Shown piece after piece: positions 1 to 8,378 of a DNA stretch of 64,000 bases (position 1 is its first letter; every line of letters starts with the position of its first letter). The DNA lies in contig QFNF01000002.1 of the NCBI GenBank assembly GCA_003240755.1, positions 1 to 64,000 on the forward strand, given 5' to 3'. The translations under genes were made by a program, and so were the position numbers. The notes below the pieces were generated by a model that saw only the letters and a list, made by a program, of their open reading frames with translations, had not been told where the DNA came from and searched no databases. This DNA is from Sphingomonas hengshuiensis (lineage in GTDB: Bacteria; Pseudomonadota; Alphaproteobacteria; Sphingomonadales; Sphingomonadaceae).

Positions 1-35
1 ATCTGCTCGTCCGTCAGCCAAAACAGATCGCTCAT
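1..35 (-). CDS. IS5-family transposase, N-terminal fragment (runs off the window)
   Basis: Only the first 11 codons are present, reading MSDLFWLTDEQ, with the ATG at 33-35. This opening is characteristic of one IS5-family DDE transposase group, which cuts and pastes the element. An AAGGAG ribosome binding site lies 6 nt upstream of the ATG. The rest of the gene lies left of position 1, so intactness cannot be judged. The call rests on a very short peptide plus the matching element end beside it. Confidence 0.75.
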   Translation of the reverse strand, partial: MSDLFWLTDEQ

Positions 36-94
36 GCCAGTCTCCTTGCGGAGCCTGAATCAGATCGCCGCCCTCATATCAATGGGTCCTGACC
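1..94. mobile_element. End of an IS5-family insertion sequence, cut by the window edge
   Basis: The transposase start lies about 60 bp inside a terminal sequence reading GGTCAGGACCCATTGA inward from position 94, which I recognise as the end type of this IS5 group. Directly outside it, at 95-98, is CTAG, a usual IS5-group 4-bp target duplication. The other end and the second CTAG are outside the window. The element has inserted into the 3' end of the neighbouring integrase gene. Confidence 0.72.
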
Positions 95-2022
95 CTAGCG
101 CGCAGCAGGCGCTCCCAATCGATGAAGTTGACCTTGAGCTTCTTCAGCGCCTCGTATTGCGCGAGGATCGACACGCTGCCGTATGAATCCGCGACGCCCA
201 CGGTCGCATGACCCTTGATCGAGTTGGCGACACGTGCCGGAATCTCGCTGAGTTCGGCGCGATCCGTGAATTCGTGACGCATTGAATGGAAGACGTAGCG
301 ATCATCATCCGTAACAGCTTCGTCGATATACCGGTTCAGACGGTTGCTCAGCGTTTTGACGAACGACGCTGCGGATCTGCCGTTGAAGTCGAACAACGTC
401 GTCTTTCCTGCTGCACGGCGGCGTGCGACATAGTCGTCGAAACCGAGTTCGATCAGCCTGTCATGGATGACCACGAAGCGCTCGGAGCTTTCGGTCTTCG
501 TGCTCTGCCCGGCACCCGTGCCGGTGATATGGACGAAGGTGCAGTGCCCTTCGTATTCATCGCCGTAGGTGCGGCGCATATCGGACGAATGCACGTCGCT
601 GAGCGCGATCTGCCCGATTTCCCGCAACCTCGGTCCGCTCATGACCCCGAAGAGAAAGGCCCAGTAGAGTTCGTCCTGGAAGATATAGCGGCCGGCGCGA
701 TGTCGTTTCGCGGGCGTGCGCCCCGCGCAACCCGTGAACAAGGGCGAGTCGAACAACTTCTGCATCATTGCCGAGGTTAGCGACAGCCGCGGCTTCTTCT
801 GGCGGCTCTTCTTCTTGGAATAGCCGTGTATCAGGATTCCTTCGGCGACGTTCACGCCGGTTCCGCTTTCCTCGACGATCACGCTCAGGATCTGGCTCAG
901 GGCGCCTACATCCTTTTTGACCGTACCGGGCGCCAACTGCTCCGGTTCGGCATCCTTTCCTCCGCTGTCCTTCCAGGCCTGACGCACGTCCCGATAAGCC
1001 TCGATCGCTGCCCTCAACGTCACACCGGCTGCGGCCAGTTTCGCCGGCGTGGACCGGGGCGGCATGTCCGCGATCAGATCGCGAAACTCGGTGACATGTG
1101 GTCGCGTGATGTCGGCTAGGGTCATGTCGCCAACCAACGTGATGAACCGGCTGACGCTGCGGGTGGCTTCGGTTACCGCGGACACGGACGGCGCGCGTGC
1201 CTTGATCCAGACCTCCAGCCCTTTGCTCAGCGGCAAGGCCCACAGACCGGTCGCGACCGTCTGCGAAGAGGGCATCGCGACATGCGCCCGTGCCGCCGCA
1301 CCCGGGATCGACAGGATCGCCTCGACCGCTGCCTCGGCATTTGCGGGCCAGCTATTGAAGCGATGGCCGGCCAGCCTTTCAAGATAAGCCGCGGCGACCG
1401 CCTCGTGCACGTCGTCACGGTTCAGCTTCAGCTTCGGCTCGATCGACGTCATGTAGCTGACGGCGAACTGGATCGGCTTGAATACGCGGCGCTCCAGCAG
1501 CAGCGCGGCGAGACGGCGATACAGGATGCCGTCGGTCCTGCCCGTGCCTTCGAGCAGTGCGGCGCGAACCCGGAAGATCTCGCGCTCCGGCTCCGTATCG
1601 ATCGAGGGGACGGGTTCTGGGTCGCCAGGCGCCTCCCATATGGTCATTCCGCCCCAATCCTGCGGCTGACCGAGCTGGTCGGCAGGCAACCAGGAGTCGA
1701 TCACCGTCGAGGCGAGCAGGGTGAGCTGCTCCGCGATGGCTTTGTCCATCGAGCCGCGAATGCCCGCGAGCCGTTCGAAGCCGCGATCGAGAAGGGCCAG
1801 CGCGTCCTCGACGGGCTTTTTGGCCAGCTGCCCGCGAAGCCGCAGCACCTCGTTCTTGTAGAGGGCGATGAGTTCGCCGCGCCTCGCGGCGGCCGCGACC
1901 GGGTCGGTCGTGCCGAGGCTTGCGGTCCACTCGATCTTGCCAACGAGATGCCGGATGTCCGGCGGCACCGCCATGCGGAACTGCTCGTTCTTGGATTTTG
2001 CCCGCTTCACGGAATGCGACAT
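79..2022 (-). CDS. Tyrosine site-specific integrase of a tRNA-Glu-targeted island, 3' end replaced by an IS
   Basis: Large phage/island-type tyrosine recombinase of about 647 residues that would catalyse integration or excision at the adjacent tRNA gene. The C-terminal catalytic domain shows the family residues: Arg in GPRLREI, His-x-x-Arg in HSMRH, a later GH pair, and the Tyr nucleophile in ADSYG. The N-terminal part (SLGTTDP and following) resembles the DUF6538-type DNA-binding region of large integrases. The start at 2022 (MSHSVKRAK) is uncertain: an in-frame ATG at 2034 and a GTG at 2106 extend it. The last codons (RVRTH and the stop) come from the IS end at 79-94, so the native C-terminus is lost, although every catalytic residue remains. 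Confidence 0.85.
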   Translation of the reverse strand: MSHSVKRAKSKNEQFRMAVPPDIRHLVGKIEWTASLGTTDPVAAAARRGELIALYKNEVLRLRGQLAKKPVEDALALLDRGFERLAGIRGSMDKAIAEQLTLLASTVIDSWLPADQLGQPQDWGGMTIWEAPGDPEPVPSIDTEPEREIFRVRAALLEGTGRTDGILYRRLAALLLERRVFKPIQFAVSYMTSIEPKLKLNRDDVHEAVAAAYLERLAGHRFNSWPANAEAAVEAILSIPGAAARAHVAMPSSQTVATGLWALPLSKGLEVWIKARAPSVSAVTEATRSVSRFITLVGDMTLADITRPHVTEFRDLIADMPPRSTPAKLAAAGVTLRAAIEAYRDVRQAWKDSGGKDAEPEQLAPGTVKKDVGALSQILSVIVEESGTGVNVAEGILIHGYSKKKSRQKKPRLSLTSAMMQKLFDSPLFTGCAGRTPAKRHRAGRYIFQDELYWAFLFGVMSGPRLREIGQIALSDVHSSDMRRTYGDEYEGHCTFVHITGTGAGQSTKTESSERFVVIHDRLIELGFDDYVARRRAAGKTTLFDFNGRSAASFVKTLSNRLNRYIDEAVTDDDRYVFHSMRHEFTDRAELSEIPARVANSIKGHATVGVADSYGSVSILAQYEALKKLKVNFIDWERLLRARVRTH

Positions 2023-2031
2023 CCGACGCCC

Positions 2032-2057
2032 CATTTGTAGCACCCATTTGTAGCACC
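2032..2057. repeat. 13-bp perfect tandem duplication beside the integrase start
   Basis: Two exact, abutting copies of GGTGCTACAAATG (minus-strand reading) at 2045-2057 and 2032-2044. They lie between the tRNA-Glu 3' end and the likely integrase start. Short direct repeats here often serve as arm-type binding sites for the integrase or its directionality factor. That role is inferred; only the repeat itself is seen. Confidence 0.8.
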
Positions 2058-2119
2058 GGGCGCTTGCTGAAGCGTTGATTTTCGCGATTTCCGCCGAATT
2101 CCTCACCTTTTCGGAAGGA

Positions 2120-2194
2120 TGGTGACCCCTACGGGAATCGAACCCGTGTTTCAGCCGTGAAAGGGCCGCGTCCTAACCGCTAGACGAAGGGGCC
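2120..2194 (-). tRNA. tRNA-Glu (anticodon TTC)
   Basis: Read on the minus strand, the gene begins GGCCCCTTCGTCTAGC. The acceptor stem GGCCCCT pairs with AGGGGTC (one G-U), the anticodon loop is CTTTCAC giving TTC for Glu, and the T-arm GGGTTCGATTCCC is canonical. The 3' CCA is encoded at 2120-2122. An integrase gene starts within 15-100 bp of the 3' end, so the 3' half of this gene is the probable attachment site. Confidence 0.97.
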
Positions 2195-2211
2195 GTGAAG
2201 GCGTGGACGGG

Positions 2212-2240
2212 CTGTTAGGGGAGGGTTCCCGATCGGTCAA
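2212..2240 (-). promoter_or_regulatory. Probable promoter of tRNA-Glu
   Basis: Minus-strand TTGACC (2240-2235) is followed after exactly 17 bp by TAACAG (2217-2212), about 18 nt before the tRNA 5' end. The -35 box is good and the -10 is weak (3 of 6 consensus bases). The position is what a tRNA promoter requires. Confidence 0.5.
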
Positions 2241-2260
2241 CAGCGTTTTGCGTTTTTTCG

Positions 2261-4024
2261 TCAGTCGGCCCATGCCATGTCATCGATATGCAGTTCGGCG
2301 GCGGGGCGGCTGCCCCAGTCGTCGAGCTTCGCGCGGCCGGCCAGCCACAATTTGCGGTGCGGCGGTGCGCCGAGCAACGCCATGCCGAGATCGGTTTCGG
2401 CCTGGCGGAACGCCACGCCCTTGAACCGGCGGCCATCGTCGCCGGTCAGGATCGCGCGGACATGCCCGTTGCCGACGATATCGGCCTTCACGATCCGTAC
2501 CGGTCCCGCCGCCACGCGGGGCGCGGGCCAGCCCATGCCATAGGGGCCGCCCGCCTCCAGCGCCTCGATCAGCATCGGGTTGACCCCGCCCGGCGCCAGC
2601 ACCGCGTCGACCAGCAGCGCCCGGTCCTCGCGGGCACGCGCCACCGCATCGGCCATGTGCCCGTGCAGGAAATCGGCGAGCGCCGGGATCGCGTCCTCGG
2701 CCACGGTGACGCCCGCCGCCGCGGCATGGCCCCCGCCCGCACGCACCAGCCCCGCTTCCCGCGCGGCGAGGATCGCGGCGCCCATGTCGACGCCGGGGAT
2801 CGAGCGGCCCGACCCCTTGCCCATGCCCTGCTCGTCGATCGCGATGACCAGTACCGGCCGGCCGAGCTTTTCCTTCAGCCGCCCGGCGACGATGCCGATG
2901 ACGCCGGGATGCCAGCCGCGCCCCGACACCACCACGCAGCCGCGCGATTCCTGCGCAAGCGCCGACAGGTCGGCCGAGGCCTGCACGTCGCCTTCGATCA
3001 GCCGCCGTTCCTCGTTCAGCCGGTCGAGTTCGACCGCCAGTGCACGGGCTTCCTCCGGATCCTGCGTCGTCAGCAGCCGCACGCCGAGGTCCGACCGGCC
3101 GACCCGCCCGCCGGCGTTGATCCGCGGGCCGAGCGCGAAGCCGAGGTCGGTACAGGTCGGCGCCCGTGTCAGGCGCGATGCCTCGATCAGCGCGGCGAGG
3201 CCGATATTGCCGCGCCGCGCCATCACCTTCAGCCCCTGCGCCACGAACGCCCGGTTCAATCCGCGCAACTGCGCGACATCGGCAACGGTGCCGAGTGCCA
3301 CCAGGTCGAGCAGGTCGAGCAGCCGCGGCTCGGCCCGCCCGGCGAAGAAACCGCGCCCGCGCAGCGTCCGCACCAGCGCGGCGGCCAGCAGGAACGCGAC
3401 GCCGACCGCCGCCAGATGGCCGTGTGCCGCCCCGTCGCGTTCATCCAGCCGGTTGGGGTTCACGATCGCCAGCGCGGGGGGCAGTTGCGCCGTGCATTGG
3501 TGATGGTCCACCACCAGCACGTCGATGCCGGCATCGCGGGTCGCCGCCAGCGCATCGAACGCCTGCGCCCCGCAATCGACCGTCACGATCAGCGTCGCCC
3601 CCTCGCTTGCCAGCCGCAGCATCGCCGGGGCGTTGGGGCCATAGCCCTCGCGCTGGCGATCGGGGATATAGGGGCGGGCGGTCAGCCCGAGGTCGCGCAG
3701 CAGCCGGACGAGCAACGCCGAGGACGTCGCGCCATCCACGTCGTAATCCCCGAAGATCGCGACTGATTCCCCGGCCGTCACGGCATCGGCGAGGCGTTCG
3801 GCCGCGCGGTCCATGTCGCGGAAGATCGACGGGTCGGGCATGAAGTCCCGGATGCTGGGCGCCTTGTGCGCGACCAGCCCCTCGCGCGGGCACCCGCGTG
3901 CCAGCAGGATACGGGTGACGAGGTCGTCGGCGACGAACCCGTCGTCGCACACATCGCCCTCCAGCCCGCGCCAGCGCCATGGCTGCCCCAGGACCGAGCG
4001 ATGCACATTGAGTACGGAACGCAT
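2261..4024 (-). CDS. recJ: Single-stranded-DNA-specific exonuclease RecJ
   Basis: A 5'-3' single-strand exonuclease of the DHH phosphoesterase superfamily, used in RecF recombination, mismatch repair and base excision repair. At 587 residues it is normal RecJ length. The metal-binding motifs are visible: GDYDVDG at 92-98 and VVDHH ending near residue 175, followed by the DHHA1 region containing GGGHAAAAG in the C-terminal part. It is transcribed away from metZ, with a 96-bp divergent gap. The stop is 67 bp upstream of the tRNA-Glu 5' end, on the same strand. Confidence 0.96.
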   Translation of the reverse strand: MRSVLNVHRSVLGQPWRWRGLEGDVCDDGFVADDLVTRILLARGCPREGLVAHKAPSIRDFMPDPSIFRDMDRAAERLADAVTAGESVAIFGDYDVDGATSSALLVRLLRDLGLTARPYIPDRQREGYGPNAPAMLRLASEGATLIVTVDCGAQAFDALAATRDAGIDVLVVDHHQCTAQLPPALAIVNPNRLDERDGAAHGHLAAVGVAFLLAAALVRTLRGRGFFAGRAEPRLLDLLDLVALGTVADVAQLRGLNRAFVAQGLKVMARRGNIGLAALIEASRLTRAPTCTDLGFALGPRINAGGRVGRSDLGVRLLTTQDPEEARALAVELDRLNEERRLIEGDVQASADLSALAQESRGCVVVSGRGWHPGVIGIVAGRLKEKLGRPVLVIAIDEQGMGKGSGRSIPGVDMGAAILAAREAGLVRAGGGHAAAAGVTVAEDAIPALADFLHGHMADAVARAREDRALLVDAVLAPGGVNPMLIEALEAGGPYGMGWPAPRVAAGPVRIVKADIVGNGHVRAILTGDDGRRFKGVAFRQAETDLGMALLGAPPHRKLWLAGRAKLDDWGSRPAAELHIDDMAWAD

Positions 4025-4120
4025 CGCCGCGCTCTACCCCCTGGCGCCGGAGCGGTCCAGCGGCGCGCGCCGTCTATCGGCTCTGGCAATTTGGACACCG
4101 AACGCGCAAAGACCGTGCCC

Positions 4121-5329
4121 ATGAAGCGCAAGACCGGACAAGACCGCAGCATCACCGCCAACTGGCGTCCCGCAACGCAGGCCGTGCGCGGCGGCACCGC
4201 GCGCAGCGAATATGGCGAAACGTCGGAGGCGCTGTTCCTCACCTCGGGCTATGCCTATGACTGCGCGGGCGATGCCGCGGCGCGGTTCGCGGGCGATCAG
4301 GTCGGCATGACCTATTCGCGCCTGCAGAACCCGACGGTCGAGATGCTGGAGGAACGCATCGCCCTGCTCGAAGGCGCCGAAGCCTGTCGCACCATGGCGA
4401 CCGGCATGGCGGCGATGACCGCGGCGTTGCTGTGTCAATTGTCGGCGGGCGACCATCTGGTCGGCGGGCGCGCGGCGTTCGGATCGTGCCGCTGGCTGAC
4501 CGACACGCTGCTGCCGAAATTCGGCATCGCGACCGACGCCGTCGACGCGCGCGATACGCAGGCGTTCATCGATGCCAGCCGCCCGAACACGAAGGTCTGG
4601 TTCTTCGAAACGCCGGCCAACCCGACGATGGACATCGCCGATCTGACCGCGATCTGTGCCGCGGCGCGCGAGCGCGGCATCGTGACGGTGGTCGACAACG
4701 CCTTTGCCAGCCCCGCGCTGCAACGTCCGATGGATTTCGGCGCGGACGTCGTCGCCTATAGCGCGACCAAGCTGATGGAGGGGCAGGGCCGCGTCCTCGC
4801 CGGGGCGGTGTGCGGGACCAAGGCGTTCGTCGACGACGTGCTGCTGCCCTTCACCCGCAATACCGGGCCGACGCTCAGCGCATTCAACGCGTGGGTGGTG
4901 CTGAAGGGGCTGGAGACGCTCGACCTGCGCGTCATCCGCCAGTCGGAAAATGCGCTGAAGGTCGCGGGATTCCTCGAAAATCGCGTGCCGCGGATCAATG
5001 CGCCGGGCCTGCCCAGCCACCCGCAGCACGAACTTGCGATGCGCCAGATGAAGATGGCCGGGCCGATCTTCTCGTTCGAACTCGATGGCGGGCGGACACA
5101 GGCGCACGGCCTGCTCGACGCGCTGCAACTGATCGATATCTCGAACAATATCGGCGATTCGCGTTCGCTGATGACGCATCCCGCCTCGACCACCCATTCG
5201 GGGGTCGCCGAGGAGAAGCGGATCGAGATGGGCATTTCCGAAGGCATGATCCGCATCAATGTGGGCCTCGAGGACCCGCAAGACCTGATCGCCGATCTCG
5301 ACCAGGCGTTGCGAGCGGTCGCCCTATGA
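4121..5329 (+). CDS. metZ: O-succinylhomoserine sulfhydrylase
   Basis: PLP enzyme of the Cys/Met metabolism family that makes homocysteine from an activated homoserine and sulfide in the cytoplasm. At 402 residues it has the expected length. The PLP lysine is in SATK (about K217) and a PLP-contacting Asp sits in VVDNAFASP (about D192). The start MKRKTGQDRS fits the family; an open frame further upstream overlaps the recJ start and is unlikely to be used. The stop overlaps the apaG start (ATGA). Substrate preference, succinyl or acetyl ester, cannot be read from sequence alone. Confidence 0.93.
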   Translation: MKRKTGQDRSITANWRPATQAVRGGTARSEYGETSEALFLTSGYAYDCAGDAAARFAGDQVGMTYSRLQNPTVEMLEERIALLEGAEACRTMATGMAAMTAALLCQLSAGDHLVGGRAAFGSCRWLTDTLLPKFGIATDAVDARDTQAFIDASRPNTKVWFFETPANPTMDIADLTAICAAARERGIVTVVDNAFASPALQRPMDFGADVVAYSATKLMEGQGRVLAGAVCGTKAFVDDVLLPFTRNTGPTLSAFNAWVVLKGLETLDLRVIRQSENALKVAGFLENRVPRINAPGLPSHPQHELAMRQMKMAGPIFSFELDGGRTQAHGLLDALQLIDISNNIGDSRSLMTHPASTTHSGVAEEKRIEMGISEGMIRINVGLEDPQDLIADLDQALRAVAL

Positions 5330-5724
5330 AGGCGCTGTTCCCGCACGAGGCGACGACCGATGGCATCGTGGTGCGGGTGTCGGCGACCTATCTGCCCGAA
5401 CAGTCGCAACCGCAGCAGGGGCGCTGGTTCTGGGCCTATCATATCCGGATCGAAAACGGGTCGGACCGGACGGTGCAACTGCTCACCCGCCACTGGATCA
5501 TCACCGATGGCCGCGGCGAACGGCATAGCGTGGAGGGCGAAGGCGTGATCGGCGAACTGCCCGTGATCGAACCGGGCGGCAGCTTCGACTATGTATCGGG
5601 CTGTCCGCTGTCGACGCCGACCGGCGCGATGCAGGGCAGCTATCACATGCTGGCGGACGATGGCGACACGTTCGACGTGACCATTCCCCGTTTCGCGCTG
5701 CTGGCGCCGGCGGTGGGCGCATGA
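5326..5724 (+). CDS. apaG: ApaG domain protein
   Basis: A 132-residue single-domain ApaG protein with a fibronectin-III-like fold. Family motifs are visible: the WAYHIRIEN strand, the LLTRHWIITD segment, and GxGVxGExPxIxPGxxFxYxSG. ApaG is linked to divalent-cation homeostasis and diadenosine polyphosphate phenotypes in enterobacteria; its biochemical role is unsettled. It is translationally coupled by 4-bp overlaps to metZ before it and the LysR gene after it. Confidence 0.93.
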   Translation: MKALFPHEATTDGIVVRVSATYLPEQSQPQQGRWFWAYHIRIENGSDRTVQLLTRHWIITDGRGERHSVEGEGVIGELPVIEPGGSFDYVSGCPLSTPTGAMQGSYHMLADDGDTFDVTIPRFALLAPAVGA

Positions 5725-6512
5725 AGCGGACGCACCTGCCGCTGAACGGGCTGCGCGTGCTCGATGCCGCCGCGCGCCACCTGTCGTTCACCCGGGCGGC
5801 CGACGAACTGGCGGTGACGCCGGCGGCGGTCGGGCAGCAGGTCCGCGCGCTGGAGGATACGCTGGGCGTGGTCCTGTTCCGCCGCACCACCCGCGGCCTC
5901 GAACTGACGCCCGAGGGCGAGGCGGGGCTGGCGGCACTGCGCGGCGGCTTCCTGCAGTTCGAGGAAGCGGTGCGCGCGATGCAGGCGGGGCAGTCGTCCA
6001 AGTCGCTGACCATCGCCGCGCCGCGCGACCTGACCCAGAAATGGCTGCTGCCCCGCCTGTCGCGCATCGCCGCGGCCGATCCCGAACTCCGCTTCGCGCT
6101 GGTCGCGGCGGACGACGCGCTCGACTTTACCGAAGCCAATCTCGACCTCGCGATCCGCTGGGGCGAGGGGCCGGGCGCGCATGAGGGCGAGGCGCTGGAG
6201 TCGGACGGCATGGTCACGATCGAACGAGCCGGCGGCGGTGTCGACACCCGCATCGGCTGGCCCGGCTGCTCGCCCGAGGATGCCGGTGCGCTGGTCCGCG
6301 TCGCCGATGCCGGCCTCGCGATCGATGCGGCGGCGGCGGGGCTGGGGCGCGCGACGGTGCCCGAACTGCTGGCGCGCGACGACATCGCCGCCGGGCGGGT
6401 CGCACCGGTCGGCGACCCCCGGGCCGGGCGGCTCGGCTACTGGCTGGTGGCACCCTTGCCGCAATGGCGACAGGCGAAGGTCCGGGCACTGGTCGACGCG
6501 CTGGCGGGATAG
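5721..6512 (+). CDS. LysR-family transcriptional regulator, GcvA-like
   Basis: An N-terminal winged helix-turn-helix (residues about 6-65, LNGLRVLDAAARHLSFTRAA) of the LysR type is followed by a substrate-binding domain starting at about residue 90. The LPLNGLRVLDAAAR opening is typical of the GcvA branch. At 263 residues it is shorter than the usual 290-300, so the effector domain is compact. It is cotranscribed with metZ-apaG rather than divergent from a target, so the regulated gene is not obvious; cysK 100 bp downstream is one candidate. Confidence 0.88.
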   Translation: MKRTHLPLNGLRVLDAAARHLSFTRAADELAVTPAAVGQQVRALEDTLGVVLFRRTTRGLELTPEGEAGLAALRGGFLQFEEAVRAMQAGQSSKSLTIAAPRDLTQKWLLPRLSRIAAADPELRFALVAADDALDFTEANLDLAIRWGEGPGAHEGEALESDGMVTIERAGGGVDTRIGWPGCSPEDAGALVRVADAGLAIDAAAAGLGRATVPELLARDDIAAGRVAPVGDPRAGRLGYWLVAPLPQWRQAKVRALVDALAG

Positions 6513-6611
6513 GGTATTGGCGGGGCGGGCAAAGCCACCATTGCCGCCCGCCAATCCATTCTACCCGCCGCCGCGCTTGCCCCGGCGCGCGTCCCGCGCC
6601 ATCTGATCCCC

Positions 6612-7604
6612 ATGCATACCGTCCCCGATACGCTCGCCCTGATCGGCAACACCCCGCTCGTCCGGCTGAAGGGGCCGAGCGCGGCGGCCGGGGCGGAGAT
6701 CTTCGCCAAGTGCGAATTCGCCAATCCCGGCGCCAGCGTAAAGGATCGTGCGGCGCTGTTCATCGTCGAGGATGCCGAGGCGCGCGGCGCCATCCGGCCC
6801 GGCGGAACGATCGTCGAGGGGACGGCGGGCAATACCGGCATCGGCCTCGCGCTGGTCGCCAATGCCAAGGGCTACCGGACGATCATCGTCATGCCCGAAA
6901 CGCAGAGCCGCGAGAAGATGGACACGCTCCGCGCGCTGGGTGCCGAACTGGTGCTGGTGCCGGCCGCGCCCTATTCGAACCCCGGCCATTTCGTCCACAC
7001 CAGCCGGCGGATCGCCGAGGAAACGCCGAACGCGATCTGGGCCAACCAGTTCGACAACATCGCCAATCGCCGCGCGCACATCGTCGGCACCGCGCCCGAA
7101 ATCTGGGAGCAGATGGGCGGGCGGATCGACGGCTTCACCTGTGCGGCGGGGACCGGCGGCACGCTGGCCGGCGTGGGGCTGGGCCTCAAGGAAAAGGACG
7201 AATCGATCACCATCGCGCTGACCGACCCGCATGGCGCCGCGCTCTATGCCTATTATGCGTGCGGCGAATTGCGATCGGAGGGATCGTCGGTCGCCGAGGG
7301 GATCGGGCAGGGGCGGATCACCGCCAATCTCGACGGCGCGCCGATCGACACCCAGTTTCGCGTATCGGATGCGGAAGGGATGGTCTGGGTTCGCCGGCTG
7401 CTGGCGGAGGAGGGGCTGTGCCTCGGCCTGTCGTCGGGGATCAACGTCGCCGGTGCGGTATTGCTGGCGCGGCGGCTGGGGCCGGGCAGCCGCGTCGCAA
7501 CGATCCTGTGCGACACCGGCTTTCGCTACCTCTCGACGCTCTACGATCCCGCATGGCTCGCGGCGAAGGGGTTGGCGGTCGACAGCGGAGATACTTCGGC
7601 GTAA
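6612..7604 (+). CDS. cysK: Cysteine synthase A (O-acetylserine sulfhydrylase)
   Basis: PLP-dependent beta-replacement enzyme forming cysteine from O-acetylserine and sulfide. Length is 330 residues. Fold-type II signatures: IGNTPLVRL near the N-terminus, the PLP lysine in GASVKDR (about K44), the phosphate-binding GTAGNTGIG (about 70-78), and GTGGTLAG. It follows metZ-apaG-lysR on the same strand, consistent with a sulfur amino acid neighbourhood. A cysM-type or related beta-synthase cannot be fully excluded. Confidence 0.92.
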   Translation: MHTVPDTLALIGNTPLVRLKGPSAAAGAEIFAKCEFANPGASVKDRAALFIVEDAEARGAIRPGGTIVEGTAGNTGIGLALVANAKGYRTIIVMPETQSREKMDTLRALGAELVLVPAAPYSNPGHFVHTSRRIAEETPNAIWANQFDNIANRRAHIVGTAPEIWEQMGGRIDGFTCAAGTGGTLAGVGLGLKEKDESITIALTDPHGAALYAYYACGELRSEGSSVAEGIGQGRITANLDGAPIDTQFRVSDAEGMVWVRRLLAEEGLCLGLSSGINVAGAVLLARRLGPGSRVATILCDTGFRYLSTLYDPAWLAAKGLAVDSGDTSA

Positions 7605-7615
7605 CACCGCCGCCG

Positions 7616-7897
7616 ATGGTGCCGCGCTCCGACCAGTCCCAGCTTCTGCAGCGCCTGCGCGTCGGTGCGACCGGCCTCGTGCTGGTCGTGCTGCTGATCG
7701 TGCTGGCGAGCGCGCTGTTCCGCTCGGCGATCGACGAGGCTCCGATCGGCGAGGATGTCGCGACGGTCGAGGAACAGGCGAATGTCGCGCTGGCCAATCT
7801 GGCCGCACCGGGCAATCCCGACGAGCCGCTCGCCGAACTGGGCATTTCCCCCGGCGCCGCGCCGGGCGCGAACACGGTGCTTCCCGAAGCCCGCTGA
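7616..7897 (+). CDS. Small single-pass membrane protein, unknown function
   Basis: A 93-residue product starting MVPRSDQSQ, 11 bp after the cysK stop. A basic N-terminus precedes one strongly hydrophobic segment (residues about 18-35, GLVLVVLLIVLASALF). The rest is acidic and Ala/Pro-rich and would lie in the periplasm. I recognise no domain. Close spacing to cysK suggests cotranscription, and it is the last gene before the dcw cluster. Confidence 0.65.
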   Translation: MVPRSDQSQLLQRLRVGATGLVLVVLLIVLASALFRSAIDEAPIGEDVATVEEQANVALANLAAPGNPDEPLAELGISPGAAPGANTVLPEAR

Positions 7898-8223
7898 CGC
7901 GCGGCGGGCGGATTTCTCCTGCCTGACTACGGACGGTACCCCGGCGCGGGCCGGGCTTCTCCGTTGCGGACCCGGCGGGTCCACCGCTGCCGATCGCGGC
8001 GGGCCGGACTGACATCGTGGCGGGGCGGGCGCAGCCCGCGGGCACGTCCCCGACGACGCGATGCGCGCCGAAAAATCGCCCCATATGATTCTCGAACGTC
8101 CGCCCGCCCGGCTGTGCCCATCCCGGTGGGGCACGCTCCCAGCCCGCTACCAAAAAAACGGCCCGAATCCGGGGCGAACAAACAACGTACATCCCACAAA
8201 ATGACGATCGAGTGGTGCTTTTT
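7898..8223. other. Non-coding gap upstream of the dcw cluster
   Basis: No credible gene here. Two GC-rich hairpins are visible (GGACCC/GGGTCC at 7968-7982 and GGGC/GCCC around 8027), neither with a T-run. Near 8150-8177 an A7 run followed by a short C/G stem would read as a weak terminator on the minus strand. The mraZ regulatory boxes begin at 8224. Confidence 0.6.
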
Positions 8224-8257
8224 CCCACTCTCACCCAACTTCTCCCATTGTGACCCA
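8224..8257. promoter_or_regulatory. MraZ operator: four CCCA boxes at 10-bp spacing
   Basis: CCCA occurs at 8224, 8234, 8244 and 8254, an exact 10-bp period, so all boxes face the same side of the helix. On the minus strand this reads TGGG-N6 repeated four times. MraZ, encoded 120 bp downstream, is known in enterobacteria to bind TGGG-type direct repeats with 10-bp spacing and repress its own operon. The array here is on the opposite strand relative to mraZ. Autoregulation is inferred from this match. Confidence 0.75.
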
Positions 8258-8378
8258 TGTTGGCTTTTGGTACGTCTCGGACGTCACAGGGGGCAGGTCC
8301 TGGGATCGTCGCAATCACACAGCCCGGCGCGTATTTGCCGGCGGCGACGCTTCTCCTGCGTGACCGGACAGGGGCAAG

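Noticed and set aside
4025..4120. SAM-II-type riboswitch before metZ
   Set aside because: The leader contains GGCAATTTGGA and AAAGACCG fragments but lacks the GTGGTGATTTG and pseudoknot consensus of SAM-II.
7968..7982. GGACCC/GGGTCC hairpin after the small membrane protein as a terminator
   Set aside because: Short stem with no T-run in a GC-rich gap; not distinguishable from background.
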